Assembly: GCA_023409615.1 (NCBI GenBank)
Contig: JAEYRF010000117.1
Coordinates: forward strand, 1 to 15,643
From: Bacillota bacterium
GTDB taxonomy: Bacteria > Bacillota > Clostridia > Acetivibrionales > DTU013
Length of the DNA: 15,643 nt
Direction of reading: 5' to 3'
Both the position numbers and the translations under genes were made by a program. Each line of letters starts with the position of its first letter. The first letter of the stretch is position 1. This document shows, piece after piece, positions 6,896 to 14,543 of this stretch. The notes under the pieces were generated by a model. The model was not told where the DNA came from, did not search any database, and saw nothing but the letters and a program-made list of their open reading frames with translations.

Positions 6896-7922
6896 GAGAG
6901 ATTTCATTTCGGTTGAGTCACTGAAAAAGGTTTATCGCGTATCCGAACGGGACGCCGGTTTATTGTCTGCCGTTAAAAGCCTGATCAAGCCCGTGTATAA
7001 TGAAGTTACAGCCGTTGACGGCGTCAGTTTTACGCTGTCCCAGGGTGAGATGGTTGGATTTATCGGCCCTAACGGTGCGGGTAAAACAACGACACTAAAA
7101 ATGCTGTCGGGATTGCTGTATCCGACCTCAGGCAGCGTCTGCGCAGCCGGTTATATGCCCTGTGAACGGAAGACGGAATATTTGAGGAAAATAGGTTTTC
7201 TCATGGGGAGCAAAAGTCAGTTGACCTGGGATAACACAATAGGGGATTCATTTTATATTCTGAAGGAAATCTACGCAGTCTCTGATCATGACTATAAAAA
7301 AAGGCTTGCTGAGATTGTAGAGCTTTTAGATCTGAAGGAGCTTTTAAAGAAGCTTGCCAGAACACTTTCGCTGGGCGAGCGTGCAAGGTGTGAGCTGGCT
7401 GCCGTACTGATCCACAACCCCATGATCCTGTATCTGGACGAGCCGACCCTAGGACTGGATGTATCCATGCAGCTGAGATTGAGGGATTTTATCCGGGAAT
7501 ACAATAAAAAATATGGGACAACGGTCATCCTTACCAGCCACTATATGTCCGACATACTGTCGCTTTGCCCGAGAGTCATTTTAATAAACAACGGAAGGAT
7601 TTCCTATGATGGGGAATTGCCGAAGCTTGCTGATCTGGTAGCACCGTTCAGGCTTTTAAAATTCAGACTGCCGGAGAATGAAGGACAGCAAAATGATGTG
7701 CTGTCCGGGATTGATAAGATACTTGCTGAATATCGCGCCGAGTTTATAAAGACACAGGATCAGAACAGAACGCTGCGTGTAAGGAAGGAATATATTCTGC
7801 CATTGACATCGTACCTGATCCAAAATGCAGTTAACGACCTCACTATTGAGGATCCGCCGCTGGAGGCCGTCATCGATCAGGTATACAGGAATGGTTTCGG
7901 AGCAGAAGGGGGGAGCCTATGA
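6894..7922 (+). CDS. ABC transporter ATP-binding protein (COG4586-type, ABC-2 exporter)
   Basis: This 342-aa ATPase has all nucleotide-binding motifs: Walker A GPNGAGKTT (58-66), Q-loop Q109, a signature LSLGE (158-162, the variant usual in this subgroup instead of LSGGQ), Walker B ILYLDEP (178-184), a D-loop GLD and the switch His H216 (LTSH). The extended N-terminus with an inserted stretch before TAVDGVSF (residues 17-38) and the C-terminal domain of about 110 residues match the COG4586 group, which pairs with two ABC-2 permeases. The start is TTG at 6894, chosen because GGAGGG lies seven bases upstream and no other start fits. The ribosome site is inside a hairpin (separate entry). Its stop overlaps the next start (ATGA), so the two are translationally coupled. 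Confidence 0.93.
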   Translation: MRDFISVESLKKVYRVSERDAGLLSAVKSLIKPVYNEVTAVDGVSFTLSQGEMVGFIGPNGAGKTTTLKMLSGLLYPTSGSVCAAGYMPCERKTEYLRKIGFLMGSKSQLTWDNTIGDSFYILKEIYAVSDHDYKKRLAEIVELLDLKELLKKLARTLSLGERARCELAAVLIHNPMILYLDEPTLGLDVSMQLRLRDFIREYNKKYGTTVILTSHYMSDILSLCPRVILINNGRISYDGELPKLADLVAPFRLLKFRLPENEGQQNDVLSGIDKILAEYRAEFIKTQDQNRTLRVRKEYILPLTSYLIQNAVNDLTIEDPPLEAVIDQVYRNGFGAEGGSL

Positions 7923-8710
7923 ATTTTCGCGGAGGAGTTGCTTTGATCAGAAAATCTCTGTTCTGTTATATGGCGTCCAGAGGCTTTTTCTGGACACTGG
8001 CAGTCAGCTGGATGATGGGTCCGCTTGTCTTTCTCTTCGTATGGGTAAGTGCAGTCGGAGAGGGGAATGTTGGGGGACTTGATAAATCGGATTTCATATT
8101 CTATTACCTTTGTATTATACTGGTCAACCAACTGACTTACCCCACAAGCCACTGGATCATTGGTGAGAATATACAGATTGGTACGCTGTCGACCTGGCTT
8201 ATGCGGCCCCTTCCGGTGATTTTTGAGGCAGTGGCATCAGATATTGCGCTCAAGATCGTATGCTTGCCGCCGGTTATCCTGATAACTGCCATACTAGCTA
8301 TTTCAATGGACTTCGGAGTAAGTCTTTCCTGGCTTCAGGTAATACTGTTCATCCCAGCTTTGCTAATGGCCGGCTTTCTCCGCTTCTTTACTGCATACGC
8401 TATGGCGCTGCTTGCTTTCTGGACTCAAAAAATCAGCGCCCTGCTGTCTGTCAATGATGTGCTTGTTTTCCTGCTGGCAGGGCAGGTCGCTCCCACAACA
8501 CTTTTGCCCGGGATTCTTGGAACAGCGTCCGTATTTTTGCCCTTCAGATATATGTTGGGCTTTCCAGTGGAGATCATTACCGGGATGCTAAATGAGTCTG
8601 AAATATTATCTGGCCTTATAATACAAGCCGTATGGCTGATTGGAGCGGCAGTTGTTCAAAAAGTGATTTTCCGAAGCGGAATCAGACGTTTTGCGGCGAT
8701 AGGAGGCTGA
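7919..8710 (+). CDS. ABC-2 type permease, first subunit (COG4587-like)
   Basis: This 263-aa membrane protein has about six hydrophobic segments. It contains the family motif IGTLSTWLMRPLPV (about 84-97), just before a membrane span, which corresponds to the G-x-L-S-x-L-L-x-P-L motif of COG4587 permeases. The ATG overlaps the ATPase stop by 4 bp and follows AAGGGGGGAGC. With the next gene it would form the heterodimeric membrane channel of an exporter in the cytoplasmic membrane. The substrate cannot be read from sequence. The neighbouring UvrA2-like and MerR genes point towards a toxic, possibly DNA-binding, compound. Confidence 0.85.
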   Translation: MNFRGGVALIRKSLFCYMASRGFFWTLAVSWMMGPLVFLFVWVSAVGEGNVGGLDKSDFIFYYLCIILVNQLTYPTSHWIIGENIQIGTLSTWLMRPLPVIFEAVASDIALKIVCLPPVILITAILAISMDFGVSLSWLQVILFIPALLMAGFLRFFTAYAMALLAFWTQKISALLSVNDVLVFLLAGQVAPTTLLPGILGTASVFLPFRYMLGFPVEIITGMLNESEILSGLIIQAVWLIGAAVVQKVIFRSGIRRFAAIGG

Positions 8711-8712
8711 AT

Positions 8713-9519
8713 ATGAGATATATGCATTTAATTCGTGTGTTTATCATAGGCTCGATCCAGGGAGAAACCGCTTATCGGTTTAATTTTGCCACCAACCTGC
8801 TAAATACAGTGCTGAGTCTGGCCGGCAGCATTGGCGGTCTTGCCGTGGTTTTCAACAAAAATGAGACGCTCAATGGATGGGGCATTCGGGAAGTGACAGC
8901 ACTGTTGGGTGTATACCTGCTGATCCTCGGATTGAAAGACATTGTGATCGGGCCGGGGTTAGAATCTTTAAGCGGTTTGTCCGGAGAACTGTGGACGGGT
9001 TTGTTTGATTATACCCTATTAAAGCCCCTTCCCATACAGTTTTATGTCAGCTTCAGAAAATGGTCCATCTGGTCTGTGATTAATATTTTAATTGCGGTAG
9101 TGATAATTGCGATTTCCAGGTTCGGAGACTTCGGAATGCAGGCGGCAACTGCACATACATCAGGTTCATTTCTACTATTCCTGTTTACCATTTTGATCTC
9201 CCTTGTACTGATCTATTCAATACTGCTGATCCTTGCATCGGCTGCCTTCTGGTATCTTGGAACACCGCTGATGTTGATCTTCGACGGATTGATCCAGACG
9301 GGACGCTTTCCTGTCGGTACTTATCCGAAGTTTTTCAGAATTATGCTGACATGGGTGATTCCAGTTGGATTTATTATCACGTTGCCGGCACAAGTGTTCC
9401 TGGGTGAGGCAAATACGGCATTAGTGCTTGGCGGCGCAGCATTGGCCGTGTTCATGCTTTTGCTGTCGTCTGTATTATTTAAGATGAGCCTCAGAAAATA
9501 TGCCAGCGCATCAAGCTGA
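8713..9519 (+). CDS. ABC-2 type permease, second subunit (COG3694 / ABC2_membrane_6-like)
   Basis: This 268-aa protein has about six membrane spans. It contains the GLFDYTLLKPLPIQFYVSFR motif after the second span and the YPKFFRIMLTWVIPVGFI motif near the C-terminus, both characteristic of the PF06182 permease family that pairs with COG4586/COG4587. The ATG at 8713 has a perfect AGGAGG six bases upstream (8701-8706) and lies 2 bp after the previous stop. A longer in-frame start at 8632 would overlap the first permease by about 80 bp and has no ribosome site, so I reject it. It is the last gene of the exporter operon; a MITE-like element follows 46 bp downstream. Confidence 0.87.
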   Translation: MRYMHLIRVFIIGSIQGETAYRFNFATNLLNTVLSLAGSIGGLAVVFNKNETLNGWGIREVTALLGVYLLILGLKDIVIGPGLESLSGLSGELWTGLFDYTLLKPLPIQFYVSFRKWSIWSVINILIAVVIIAISRFGDFGMQAATAHTSGSFLLFLFTILISLVLIYSILLILASAAFWYLGTPLMLIFDGLIQTGRFPVGTYPKFFRIMLTWVIPVGFIITLPAQVFLGEANTALVLGGAALAVFMLLLSSVLFKMSLRKYASASS

Positions 9520-9621
9520 GGAGGACATTGACCGAAGAAGATAATGTATTTATGTTCGAATATAGATACTGTAAAGAGCTATTGTACGATATAAAGAAAC
9601 TTTAGCGGAGTGTACACCACG

Positions 9622-9689
9622 TTACTCAAATTTGCGATTAATGGGAATAGCAATATACTACACTGCTCAAATTTGACAACTAATGGGAT
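9622..9689 (+). repeat. Internal repeats A and B of the MITE-like element (direct pair)
   Basis: Copy A (9622-9646) and copy B (9663-9689) share CTCAAATTTG followed, after a short variable stretch, by TAATGGGA. They lie in the same orientation about 41 bp apart. Confidence 0.6.
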
Positions 9690-9748
9690 TCATAAAGAGC
9701 ATATTTCAACGATAGGTTTACGTAATAAGGAGCTGCGTTACATTACAT

Positions 9749-9817
9749 ATCCCTAGACTTATAAAATTTGAGCAGTGGCAGGTGTTTTCGCAGCCTAGAC
9801 TTGCAAATTTTGAGCAG
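9749..9817 (-). repeat. Internal repeats C and D of the MITE-like element (inverted pair)
   Basis: Copy C (9749-9775) and copy D (9793-9817) read, on the minus strand, CTGCTCAAA(A)TTT...AGTCTAGG. They are diverged inverted counterparts of copies B and A. B can pair with C and A with D, which gives the element its overall palindromic fold around a centre near 9720. Confidence 0.6.
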
Positions 9818-9869
9818 CAATTCTCTTTACAGTATGCTTCTGTTAACTGAAGTATGTTGCACGGTCGTG

Positions 9870-9898
9870 TTGACAAATTAGAGTGTATATCGCATAAT
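9870..9898 (+). promoter_or_regulatory. Promoter of the YbaK-like gene
   Basis: A perfect -35 TTGACA (9870-9875) and a -10 CATAAT (9893-9898, 5 of 6) are separated by 17 bp. The -10 is 54 bp before the ATG at 9953. The promoter lies outside the MITE-like element, 35 bp past its right end. Confidence 0.75.
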
Positions 9899-9952
9899 GA
9901 CTGTGTTTGTGATAAAGCAGTGATGTGAAAACGGAAGCACAGGAGGATGGCA

Positions 9953-10429
9953 ATGGCAATCGAAAGAGTAAGAGAATACTTCAGTCAATGGGGGATAGAG
10001 GACAGGATACTTGAGTTTGACATGTCCAGCGCTACTGTTGAATTGGCGGCTCAGGCACTGCACTGCGAGCCGAAGAGAATAGCGAAAACATTGGCATTAA
10101 TGCTGGGAGATCAGTGTATTCTGATTGTTGCGGCAGGGGATGCCAAAATTGATAATACAAAATATAAGAGTCAGTTTGGTGCGAAAGCTAAAATGTGTAA
10201 CGCCGATGAAGCACTGACGTTGATAGGACATGCTGTTGGGGGAATATGCCCTTTTGGTGTGAATAATGGTATTATTACTTATCTTGACGTGTCTTTGAAA
10301 AGGTTCGACACGGTTTTTCCTGCATGCGGCAGCAGTAACAGCGCAATAGAACTCTCATTAGAGGAACTTGAAAAGTATTCTTGCGCAGACTCCTGGGTTG
10401 ATGTTTGCAAAGCCTGGCAGGGAGAATAG
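9953..10429 (+). CDS. YbaK/EbsC-family aminoacyl-tRNA deacylase (Cys-tRNA(Pro)/Pro-editing type)
   Basis: This 158-aa single-domain protein of the INS/YbaK editing superfamily hydrolyses mischarged aminoacyl-tRNA in trans. The conserved lysine in RIAKTL (K45) and the GHAVGGICPFGV motif (92-103) are present and are the best-conserved features of the family. The substrate (Cys-tRNA(Pro), Ala-tRNA(Pro) or another) cannot be fixed from sequence. The start is the ATG at 9953, because AGGAGG (9941-9946) sits six bases upstream; the ATG at 9947 abuts the ribosome site. It is monocistronic with its own promoter and converges on the thioesterase gene, with only 20 bp between the stop codons. Confidence 0.92.
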   Translation: MAIERVREYFSQWGIEDRILEFDMSSATVELAAQALHCEPKRIAKTLALMLGDQCILIVAAGDAKIDNTKYKSQFGAKAKMCNADEALTLIGHAVGGICPFGVNNGIITYLDVSLKRFDTVFPACGSSNSAIELSLEELEKYSCADSWVDVCKAWQGE

Positions 10430-10449
10430 GCCGGAATAAAACAATTTTA

Positions 10450-10872
10450 CTAAGGAGGAGCTTCCACAAGCTTTTTTAGCCAATTAAAAATTTCGGGATC
10501 TGCTTTTTCAATATTGAAGGGCTTAAGTTCTTTATTCGTCCATGCATGTGTTGTCGTTCCTGTAACGAGGATTTTTTCGGTCGACTTATTGATGACTGTG
10601 TAACTGAACTTTACCTTTGTACATGATACATATGTCAGACTTGTGATAACCTGGACTTCATCGCCAAATCTGGCAGGGCTTTTATATTTACAGTTCATTT
10701 CTGTAAGAGGGAGATAGAGCCCCAGAGCATTCAATGTACTACCCGGTAAACCGGCATTTCTTAAAAAATTATTTCTGCCTGTTTCAAACCATTTTGGGTA
10801 TATGGCATGATGAACGATACCCATGACATCTACTTCTGTATATTTAACAGTGAATTCACTTTTTGTTATCAT
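10450..10872 (-). CDS. Acyl-CoA/acyl-ACP thioesterase (YbgC / 4-hydroxybenzoyl-CoA thioesterase family)
   Basis: This 140-aa hotdog-fold protein carries the YbgC/4HBT active-site segment at residues 11-33: YTEVDVMGIVHHAIYPKWFE, with D15 as the expected catalytic acid, H22 and E30. The length is typical for the family. The enzyme would hydrolyse an acyl thioester, probably releasing product or editing acyl groups made by the ACP-KAS III system nearby. Its ATG overlaps the stop of the condensation-protein gene by 4 bp (ATGA) behind GGGAGC, so the two genes are translationally coupled and probably act in one pathway. Substrate chain length cannot be inferred. Confidence 0.9.
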   Translation of the reverse strand: MITKSEFTVKYTEVDVMGIVHHAIYPKWFETGRNNFLRNAGLPGSTLNALGLYLPLTEMNCKYKSPARFGDEVQVITSLTYVSCTKVKFSYTVINKSTEKILVTGTTTHAWTNKELKPFNIEKADPEIFNWLKKLVEAPP

Positions 10873-12200
10873 ATTGAAGCTCCCATCAATTCCTCTTTTA
10901 TTTTATTAAGCAGTCTATCAGCGTCCTTTCGACGGAGAGATCCCTTGTAGTAACCAAATGACAATGTCAATATGCCATTATAAGTACATGCAAGAAGAAG
11001 GAGGCCAGGTGCCCTTACAACAGGAGGAAGAACGTAAGCATCGGTAACAACATTCTCACCGAATTTTAGCAAGGACCTGGAAATATAAGCCAGGTTTGAT
11101 AGACCTGGAGTGCAGCACATATTGCTGATGGAAAAAGGCAGCTGTGACATAAGAAGGGTATCCTGTGATATAAGTTTAAAATATGCATTGATCATAGGAA
11201 AGCTTAATATTTCAACAAATTCGCCGCCCTTGGCATTTTGCAGACCGGGAAGCCCATCTTTGATTTTTCTCGTAGCATGCACTACTCTCGATAAGGTTCC
11301 TTCAAAAGGCTCTTTTACTTTTCTTGCTATATCTATTCTGAACCCTCCTGAAAAATTTCTGATTGCTTCAGCCTTCTGATCAGGTATATATCGGCGCAAG
11401 TCAATAGTTGTAGAAATGTCCATGGGAACACCGTATGGCGGTTGGGAGAACTCAAACATAGCCCTGTAATATGCAGTCAGGATTATATCATTGACCGTAG
11501 TGCCTTTTGATTTGCCATATTCCGAGAGGATATCCACCTGCCCATCAGGAAGTCTGCAGACATTGAAACGTACAACATTCAGTCTGCCCTGCTTCCAAGG
11601 GAATCCCCATACAGTCCTAGGTGCGTCCTTCAGAGGATTCCATCCTGCAACAGGGTGTTTTATGCCAAGTGTATCAAATAGCTTCTCCTGATCTTTTCTG
11701 CCACCGATTTTGGGGTGGGGAATGTAAGTGGCATTTTCACAATCAATAAAAGAATAAATTTTTGAAAGAAGATGTATATACTCCTTTGCACCGGCGCCAT
11801 CGCAGCAAGCATGGTTAATTTTAATGCAAATAGTATCATAATCTTCCGATCGAATTAGCTTTATCTTTACATTTAGATCCTTATCCATGTCCAGAGGACT
11901 TCCGTAAAAAAGCTTAACTGCTATATCCGGATTGTTTGTCACTTCAATAGAGCAAAGCCTTTCTTCATCAGAATCCTTTATACGTTTCCAATAGGGGGGA
12001 TCACCTTCAATAAACCGGCATCCCAAAACAGGCTCTTCTTCAATAGATAGTTTGACTGCTGTTATTAGCTTGTCAAAGTCTACTTTGCCATCCAGCTTTA
12101 ATACGATTTGAATTTGGAAGTTTGCCAATCCATGTCGGGCAAAATAATTGCAAATATCATGGCCGGAGGCCGGTAAAATATCGTTAGAATTTTGTACCAT
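10869..12200 (-). CDS. Condensation-domain / CoA-dependent acyltransferase protein (COG4908-like)
   Basis: This 443-aa stand-alone protein has the chloramphenicol-acetyltransferase/NRPS-condensation fold. The active-site motif HxxxDG is intact (H130, D134, G135 in INHACCDGAGA). The N-terminal half has the usual FDKLITAVKLSIEEEPVLGCRF helix, in which one acceptor-binding lobe begins. The C-terminal half contains FSISNM and RAPGLLLLACTYNGILTLSF, corresponding to the second lobe. Such proteins transfer an acyl group from a carrier protein or CoA to an amine or alcohol; PapA-type and alcohol acetyltransferases are relatives. No attached carrier or adenylation domain is present, so it probably uses the discrete ACP encoded at 13263. 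The start ATG at 12200 has GGAG about ten bases upstream. A paralogue lies at the right edge (15412-15643). Confidence 0.85.
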   Translation of the reverse strand: MVQNSNDILPASGHDICNYFARHGLANFQIQIVLKLDGKVDFDKLITAVKLSIEEEPVLGCRFIEGDPPYWKRIKDSDEERLCSIEVTNNPDIAVKLFYGSPLDMDKDLNVKIKLIRSEDYDTICIKINHACCDGAGAKEYIHLLSKIYSFIDCENATYIPHPKIGGRKDQEKLFDTLGIKHPVAGWNPLKDAPRTVWGFPWKQGRLNVVRFNVCRLPDGQVDILSEYGKSKGTTVNDIILTAYYRAMFEFSQPPYGVPMDISTTIDLRRYIPDQKAEAIRNFSGGFRIDIARKVKEPFEGTLSRVVHATRKIKDGLPGLQNAKGGEFVEILSFPMINAYFKLISQDTLLMSQLPFSISNMCCTPGLSNLAYISRSLLKFGENVVTDAYVLPPVVRAPGLLLLACTYNGILTLSFGYYKGSLRRKDADRLLNKIKEELMGASI

Positions 12201-12256
12201 ACAGATCGCTCCGTCATAAATAGATTTTTGGTTTCCATAATGCCTTGTAATTCTAT

Positions 12257-12286
12257 ATTATGGAGGCGCAGATATAGTTGTTACAA
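12257..12286 (-). promoter_or_regulatory. Candidate promoter of the condensation-protein/thioesterase operon
   Basis: On the minus strand, TTGTAA (12286-12281, 4 of 6) and CATAAT (12262-12257, 5 of 6) lie 18 bp apart. The -10 ends about 56 bp before the ATG at 12200. It sits in the 95-bp gap after the APH-like gene, so the pair 12200-10450 may be transcribed on its own as well as by read-through. Confidence 0.35.
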
Positions 12287-12295
12287 ATTGTGCGA

Positions 12296-13114
12296 TTATG
12301 TTAATTGACTGCATCGCTTATTTATGATACGAATAAGCCACTTATCATTTCCAGGTGCTCTATCCTTGAGTTTTGCAGCTGCTATAGGAAGGACCCACTC
12401 ATCAATTTTATCAAATCTAATATTTGATATTCTCATATATTCGGCTAAATAAATCCATGAGGCAAGCCTTTTTAGAAAACGAGACATCCTTATTACAATC
12501 TTTGGAGCGCCGGGCTGCGCAGACGGTGAATTCATCATCAGATAAGTCCTTGTAACATCACCCAAAGGATTCCCTTTATATGCACCGTTCCAGTCAACAG
12601 CTACCAGCCCTTTATCTGAAATGATGACATTGTTGAAATGAAGATCACCATGACAAATACTAATGCCGCCAGGCAGGCTATCCAGATATTCTATGATGCT
12701 TTTTTTCTTTTCTCCCAGTCTTCCGGAGGATTTTTCAATGACAAATGAGAGTCTATCACTCTGTGAAGGCAATTCATCTGATGTACATTGGTGAATCCTG
12801 TAATGTAATCTTGCTAACTGTTGTGCGAAATAGAAAAGTTTCCAGGGTTCTGCCTTGATATGAGCTAACATTGAACTTCCGAATATTCGCTGGAACTCGA
12901 TACCATATCGTCCATCCACATTAATTATTTCGTATACGGCCGGTGCAGGTGCGGCTGCACGATGAACTGCTTTCCCGATTTCTGCCTCACGCAGGACCCT
13001 GTCAATATCATATTTTTCAGAAAACAGCTTTAGCACCTTATCATTTTCCCACTTATACACCTCAGCTGTCATCCCTTTGCCGACCAATGACCAGTTTTCC
13101 AAAAAATCACCCAT
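12296..13114 (-). CDS. Aminoglycoside phosphotransferase (APH)-like kinase
   Basis: This 272-aa protein has an APH/choline-kinase fold. A P-loop-like VGKGMTAEVYKW lies at 11-22, the ATP-binding lysine is in VLKLF (K29), and a conserved Glu is in REAEIGK (E45). The catalytic Brenner motif is HGDLHFNN (H155, D157, N161), and the metal-binding motif is VDWNGAYKGNPLGDV (D174). All key residues are present, so it is probably an active small-molecule kinase. Its substrate is unknown: the family includes antibiotic, choline, homoserine and sugar kinases. Its place between the two acyl-transfer gene sets suggests either a tailoring kinase or self-resistance. The ATG at 13114 has only AGGA, at very short spacing, so the start could instead be a TTG four codons later. 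Confidence 0.8.
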   Translation of the reverse strand: MGDFLENWSLVGKGMTAEVYKWENDKVLKLFSEKYDIDRVLREAEIGKAVHRAAAPAPAVYEIINVDGRYGIEFQRIFGSSMLAHIKAEPWKLFYFAQQLARLHYRIHQCTSDELPSQSDRLSFVIEKSSGRLGEKKKSIIEYLDSLPGGISICHGDLHFNNVIISDKGLVAVDWNGAYKGNPLGDVTRTYLMMNSPSAQPGAPKIVIRMSRFLKRLASWIYLAEYMRISNIRFDKIDEWVLPIAAAKLKDRAPGNDKWLIRIINKRCSQLT

Positions 13115-13191
13115 TTCCTAAAGTCATAAGGTTACAAAATGTAGTGCCTATATAATAATATGGAACCTTAGAAGAAGAAGTTCCTGAACAT

Positions 13192-13221
13192 TTCACACAT
13201 TTTTAGAAGAAGGCATATTCT
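13192..13221 (+). promoter_or_regulatory. Candidate promoter of the ACP-KAS III-SDR operon
   Basis: TTCACA (13192-13197) and TATTCT (13216-13221) are 18 bp apart and 41 bp before the ACP start. The match is only moderate. The 148-bp divergent gap to the APH-like gene also contains an isolated TATAAT at 13151-13156 with no partner -35, so the true start point is uncertain. Confidence 0.3.
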
Positions 13222-13262
13222 AATTATGTAAAGTATACGGCTATTTAGAAGGAGAGTTAACC

Positions 13263-13481
13263 ATGACAATTCAAGAAAAGCTTAATGTTCTTCAGGATCT
13301 ATTGGACATTGAACAGGATATTCTGAACGAGGAGACTGTATTGGATCAGCTCAGTGAGTGGGATTCGATAGCCGCTATTACTATAATAGCTATGTTTGAC
13401 AGTCAATTCGGCAAGGTAGTGACACCGGATGAAGTCAAAGAATTTAAGACAGTAAAAGACATTACTGACAAAATGGAATGA
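13263..13481 (+). CDS. Acyl carrier protein (discrete, secondary-metabolism type)
   Basis: This 72-aa protein is acidic and helical. Its phosphopantetheine attachment serine is S35 in the motif EWDSIAAITIIAMFDSQFG, where the usual DSL is DSI. The size and motif match the small ACPs found beside discrete KAS III or condensation enzymes rather than the housekeeping fatty-acid AcpP, which normally has GADSLD. AGAAGGAGAG lies just upstream of the ATG. It is the first gene of a tight three-gene operon; the KAS III ribosome site overlaps its stop codon. It would carry the growing acyl chain. No phosphopantetheinyl transferase gene is in the window. Confidence 0.92.
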   Translation: MTIQEKLNVLQDLLDIEQDILNEETVLDQLSEWDSIAAITIIAMFDSQFGKVVTPDEVKEFKTVKDITDKME

Positions 13482-13491
13482 GGTGAAATTC

Positions 13492-14538
13492 GTGGCAACG
13501 GGAATATTGAAAAATGTGGAAATTAAAGGCATAGCTTGCGCCGTGCCTGACCACATCATACACAATGAGGAATATACTAAAGTATTCGGAGAAGAAACGG
13601 TACGCAAATTTATTAATATGACAGGTGTAAAAACGAGGCATGTTGCATTTGATGAGCAATGTACATCGGATTTGTGCTACGCCGCAACGACCAAACTGCT
13701 GCAAAAACTGAATTGGGAACCATCTTCCATCGATGCGCTCATTCTCATAACTCAAACACCGGATTATGCAGTGCCGGCAAGTGCATGTGTACTGCAGCAC
13801 AGACTGGGACTGAGTGAAGACTGCATTGCCTTTGATGTAAATCTGGGGTGTTCAGCTTATGTATACGGTATATGGCTCGCTGCATCAATGATTTCAACTC
13901 AGGATCTGAACAGAGTGCTTCTTTTGGTCGGCGACACCAGCAACTTCGGGATCAACCAGACTGACAGTGCTACAGCTATAATATTTGGTGATGGCGGAAC
14001 CGCAACGGCATTGGAAAGATCAGAGGGTAAAACTATAAAATACTTCCTGAAAACCAAAGGCAGCGGCTTCAAGTATATTATGGTTCCTGCCGGCCACGCA
14101 AGGAGCAGGAGCAGGACAGATACTGCAGCATCGGATTATGAGCTGGCTATGAATGGATCATCAGTCTTCTCCTTCACCATTACAGATGTTCCCCGAACGC
14201 TTAAAAGCTTTATGTCTCAGTATAATATTGAGATAGATAATGTGGATATGTGCGTGTTCCATCAAGCTAACCTTTTTATACTAAAGCATTTGGCAAAAAA
14301 GCTGAATCTTCTGCTGGAGAAAATGCCGGTATCGATCGACAGATATGGGAATACAAGCGGCGAATCAATTCCGCTGACACTGGTTGACGCTTTGGGGGGT
14401 GAGGAATCAAACGAACCGATAAGGCTGCTGCTGTGCGGCTTTGGAATAGGCCTGTCCTGGGGAGGAATATATCTGGAAATGGACAGATCGGTCTGCCTGC
14501 CTATGATATACACTAATGATTTTTATCGCGGAGGATAA
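13492..14538 (+). CDS. 3-oxoacyl-ACP synthase III (KAS III / FabH-like)
   Basis: This 348-aa thiolase-fold enzyme has the complete KAS III catalytic triad: C120 in DVNLGCSAYVYG, H257 in VFHQAN and N287 in YGNTSG. It would condense a starter acyl-CoA with a malonyl-type extender on the neighbouring ACP. The sequence between residues 175 and 240 and the hydrophobic tail after GGIYLEM differ from housekeeping FabH, and the gene sits with specialised partners. It is therefore more likely a pathway-specific FabH paralogue than the essential FabH. The start is GTG at 13492 with GAGGTG six bases upstream, overlapping the ACP stop. The in-frame GTG at 13483 lies inside that ribosome site. Confidence 0.92.
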   Translation: MATGILKNVEIKGIACAVPDHIIHNEEYTKVFGEETVRKFINMTGVKTRHVAFDEQCTSDLCYAATTKLLQKLNWEPSSIDALILITQTPDYAVPASACVLQHRLGLSEDCIAFDVNLGCSAYVYGIWLAASMISTQDLNRVLLLVGDTSNFGINQTDSATAIIFGDGGTATALERSEGKTIKYFLKTKGSGFKYIMVPAGHARSRSRTDTAASDYELAMNGSSVFSFTITDVPRTLKSFMSQYNIEIDNVDMCVFHQANLFILKHLAKKLNLLLEKMPVSIDRYGNTSGESIPLTLVDALGGEESNEPIRLLLCGFGIGLSWGGIYLEMDRSVCLPMIYTNDFYRGG

Positions 14539-14543
14539 AGAAC

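Larger units (their letters stand above)
9566..9835. mobile_element. MITE-like palindromic element with terminal inverted repeats
   Basis: ATACTGTAAAGAG (9566-9578) is the exact reverse complement of CTCTTTACAGTAT (9823-9835). The core CTGTAAAGAG/CTCTTTACAG is flanked on both sides by TA, as expected for a TA target duplication, leaving 264 bp between the TAs. The interior has no ORF. It holds two copies of a CTGCTCAAATTTG...TAATGGGA motif in plus orientation and two diverged copies in minus orientation, so the element can fold into a long imperfect hairpin. This architecture fits a non-autonomous miniature element of the Tc1/mariner-IS630 (TA-targeting) type, but no parent transposase is in the window. 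It fills most of the 433-bp gap between the permease and the tRNA deacylase gene. Confidence 0.55.

Noticed and set aside
8632..8712. Longer start for the second permease
   Set aside because: It would overlap the first permease by about 80 bp and add a Cys/Arg-rich stretch. AGGAGG at 8701-8706 clearly serves the ATG at 8713.
9520..9946. Small ORFs or a CRISPR array in the gap with repeated CTCAAATTTG motifs
   Set aside because: There are only four diverged copies in opposing orientations with irregular spacing, so it is not a CRISPR, and there are no frames with ribosome sites.
10452..10459. AAGGAGGAG on the plus strand just after the YbaK-like gene, as a ribosome site for a further gene
   Set aside because: It lies inside the 3' end of the minus-strand thioesterase gene, and no credible plus-strand frame follows.
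13168..13254. Three TTAGAAG(A/G)AG repeats upstream of the ACP gene (13168, 13203 and 13245)
   Set aside because: The third is simply the ribosome site region, the spacings differ (35 and 42 bp), and purine-rich 10-mers recur by chance in such DNA.
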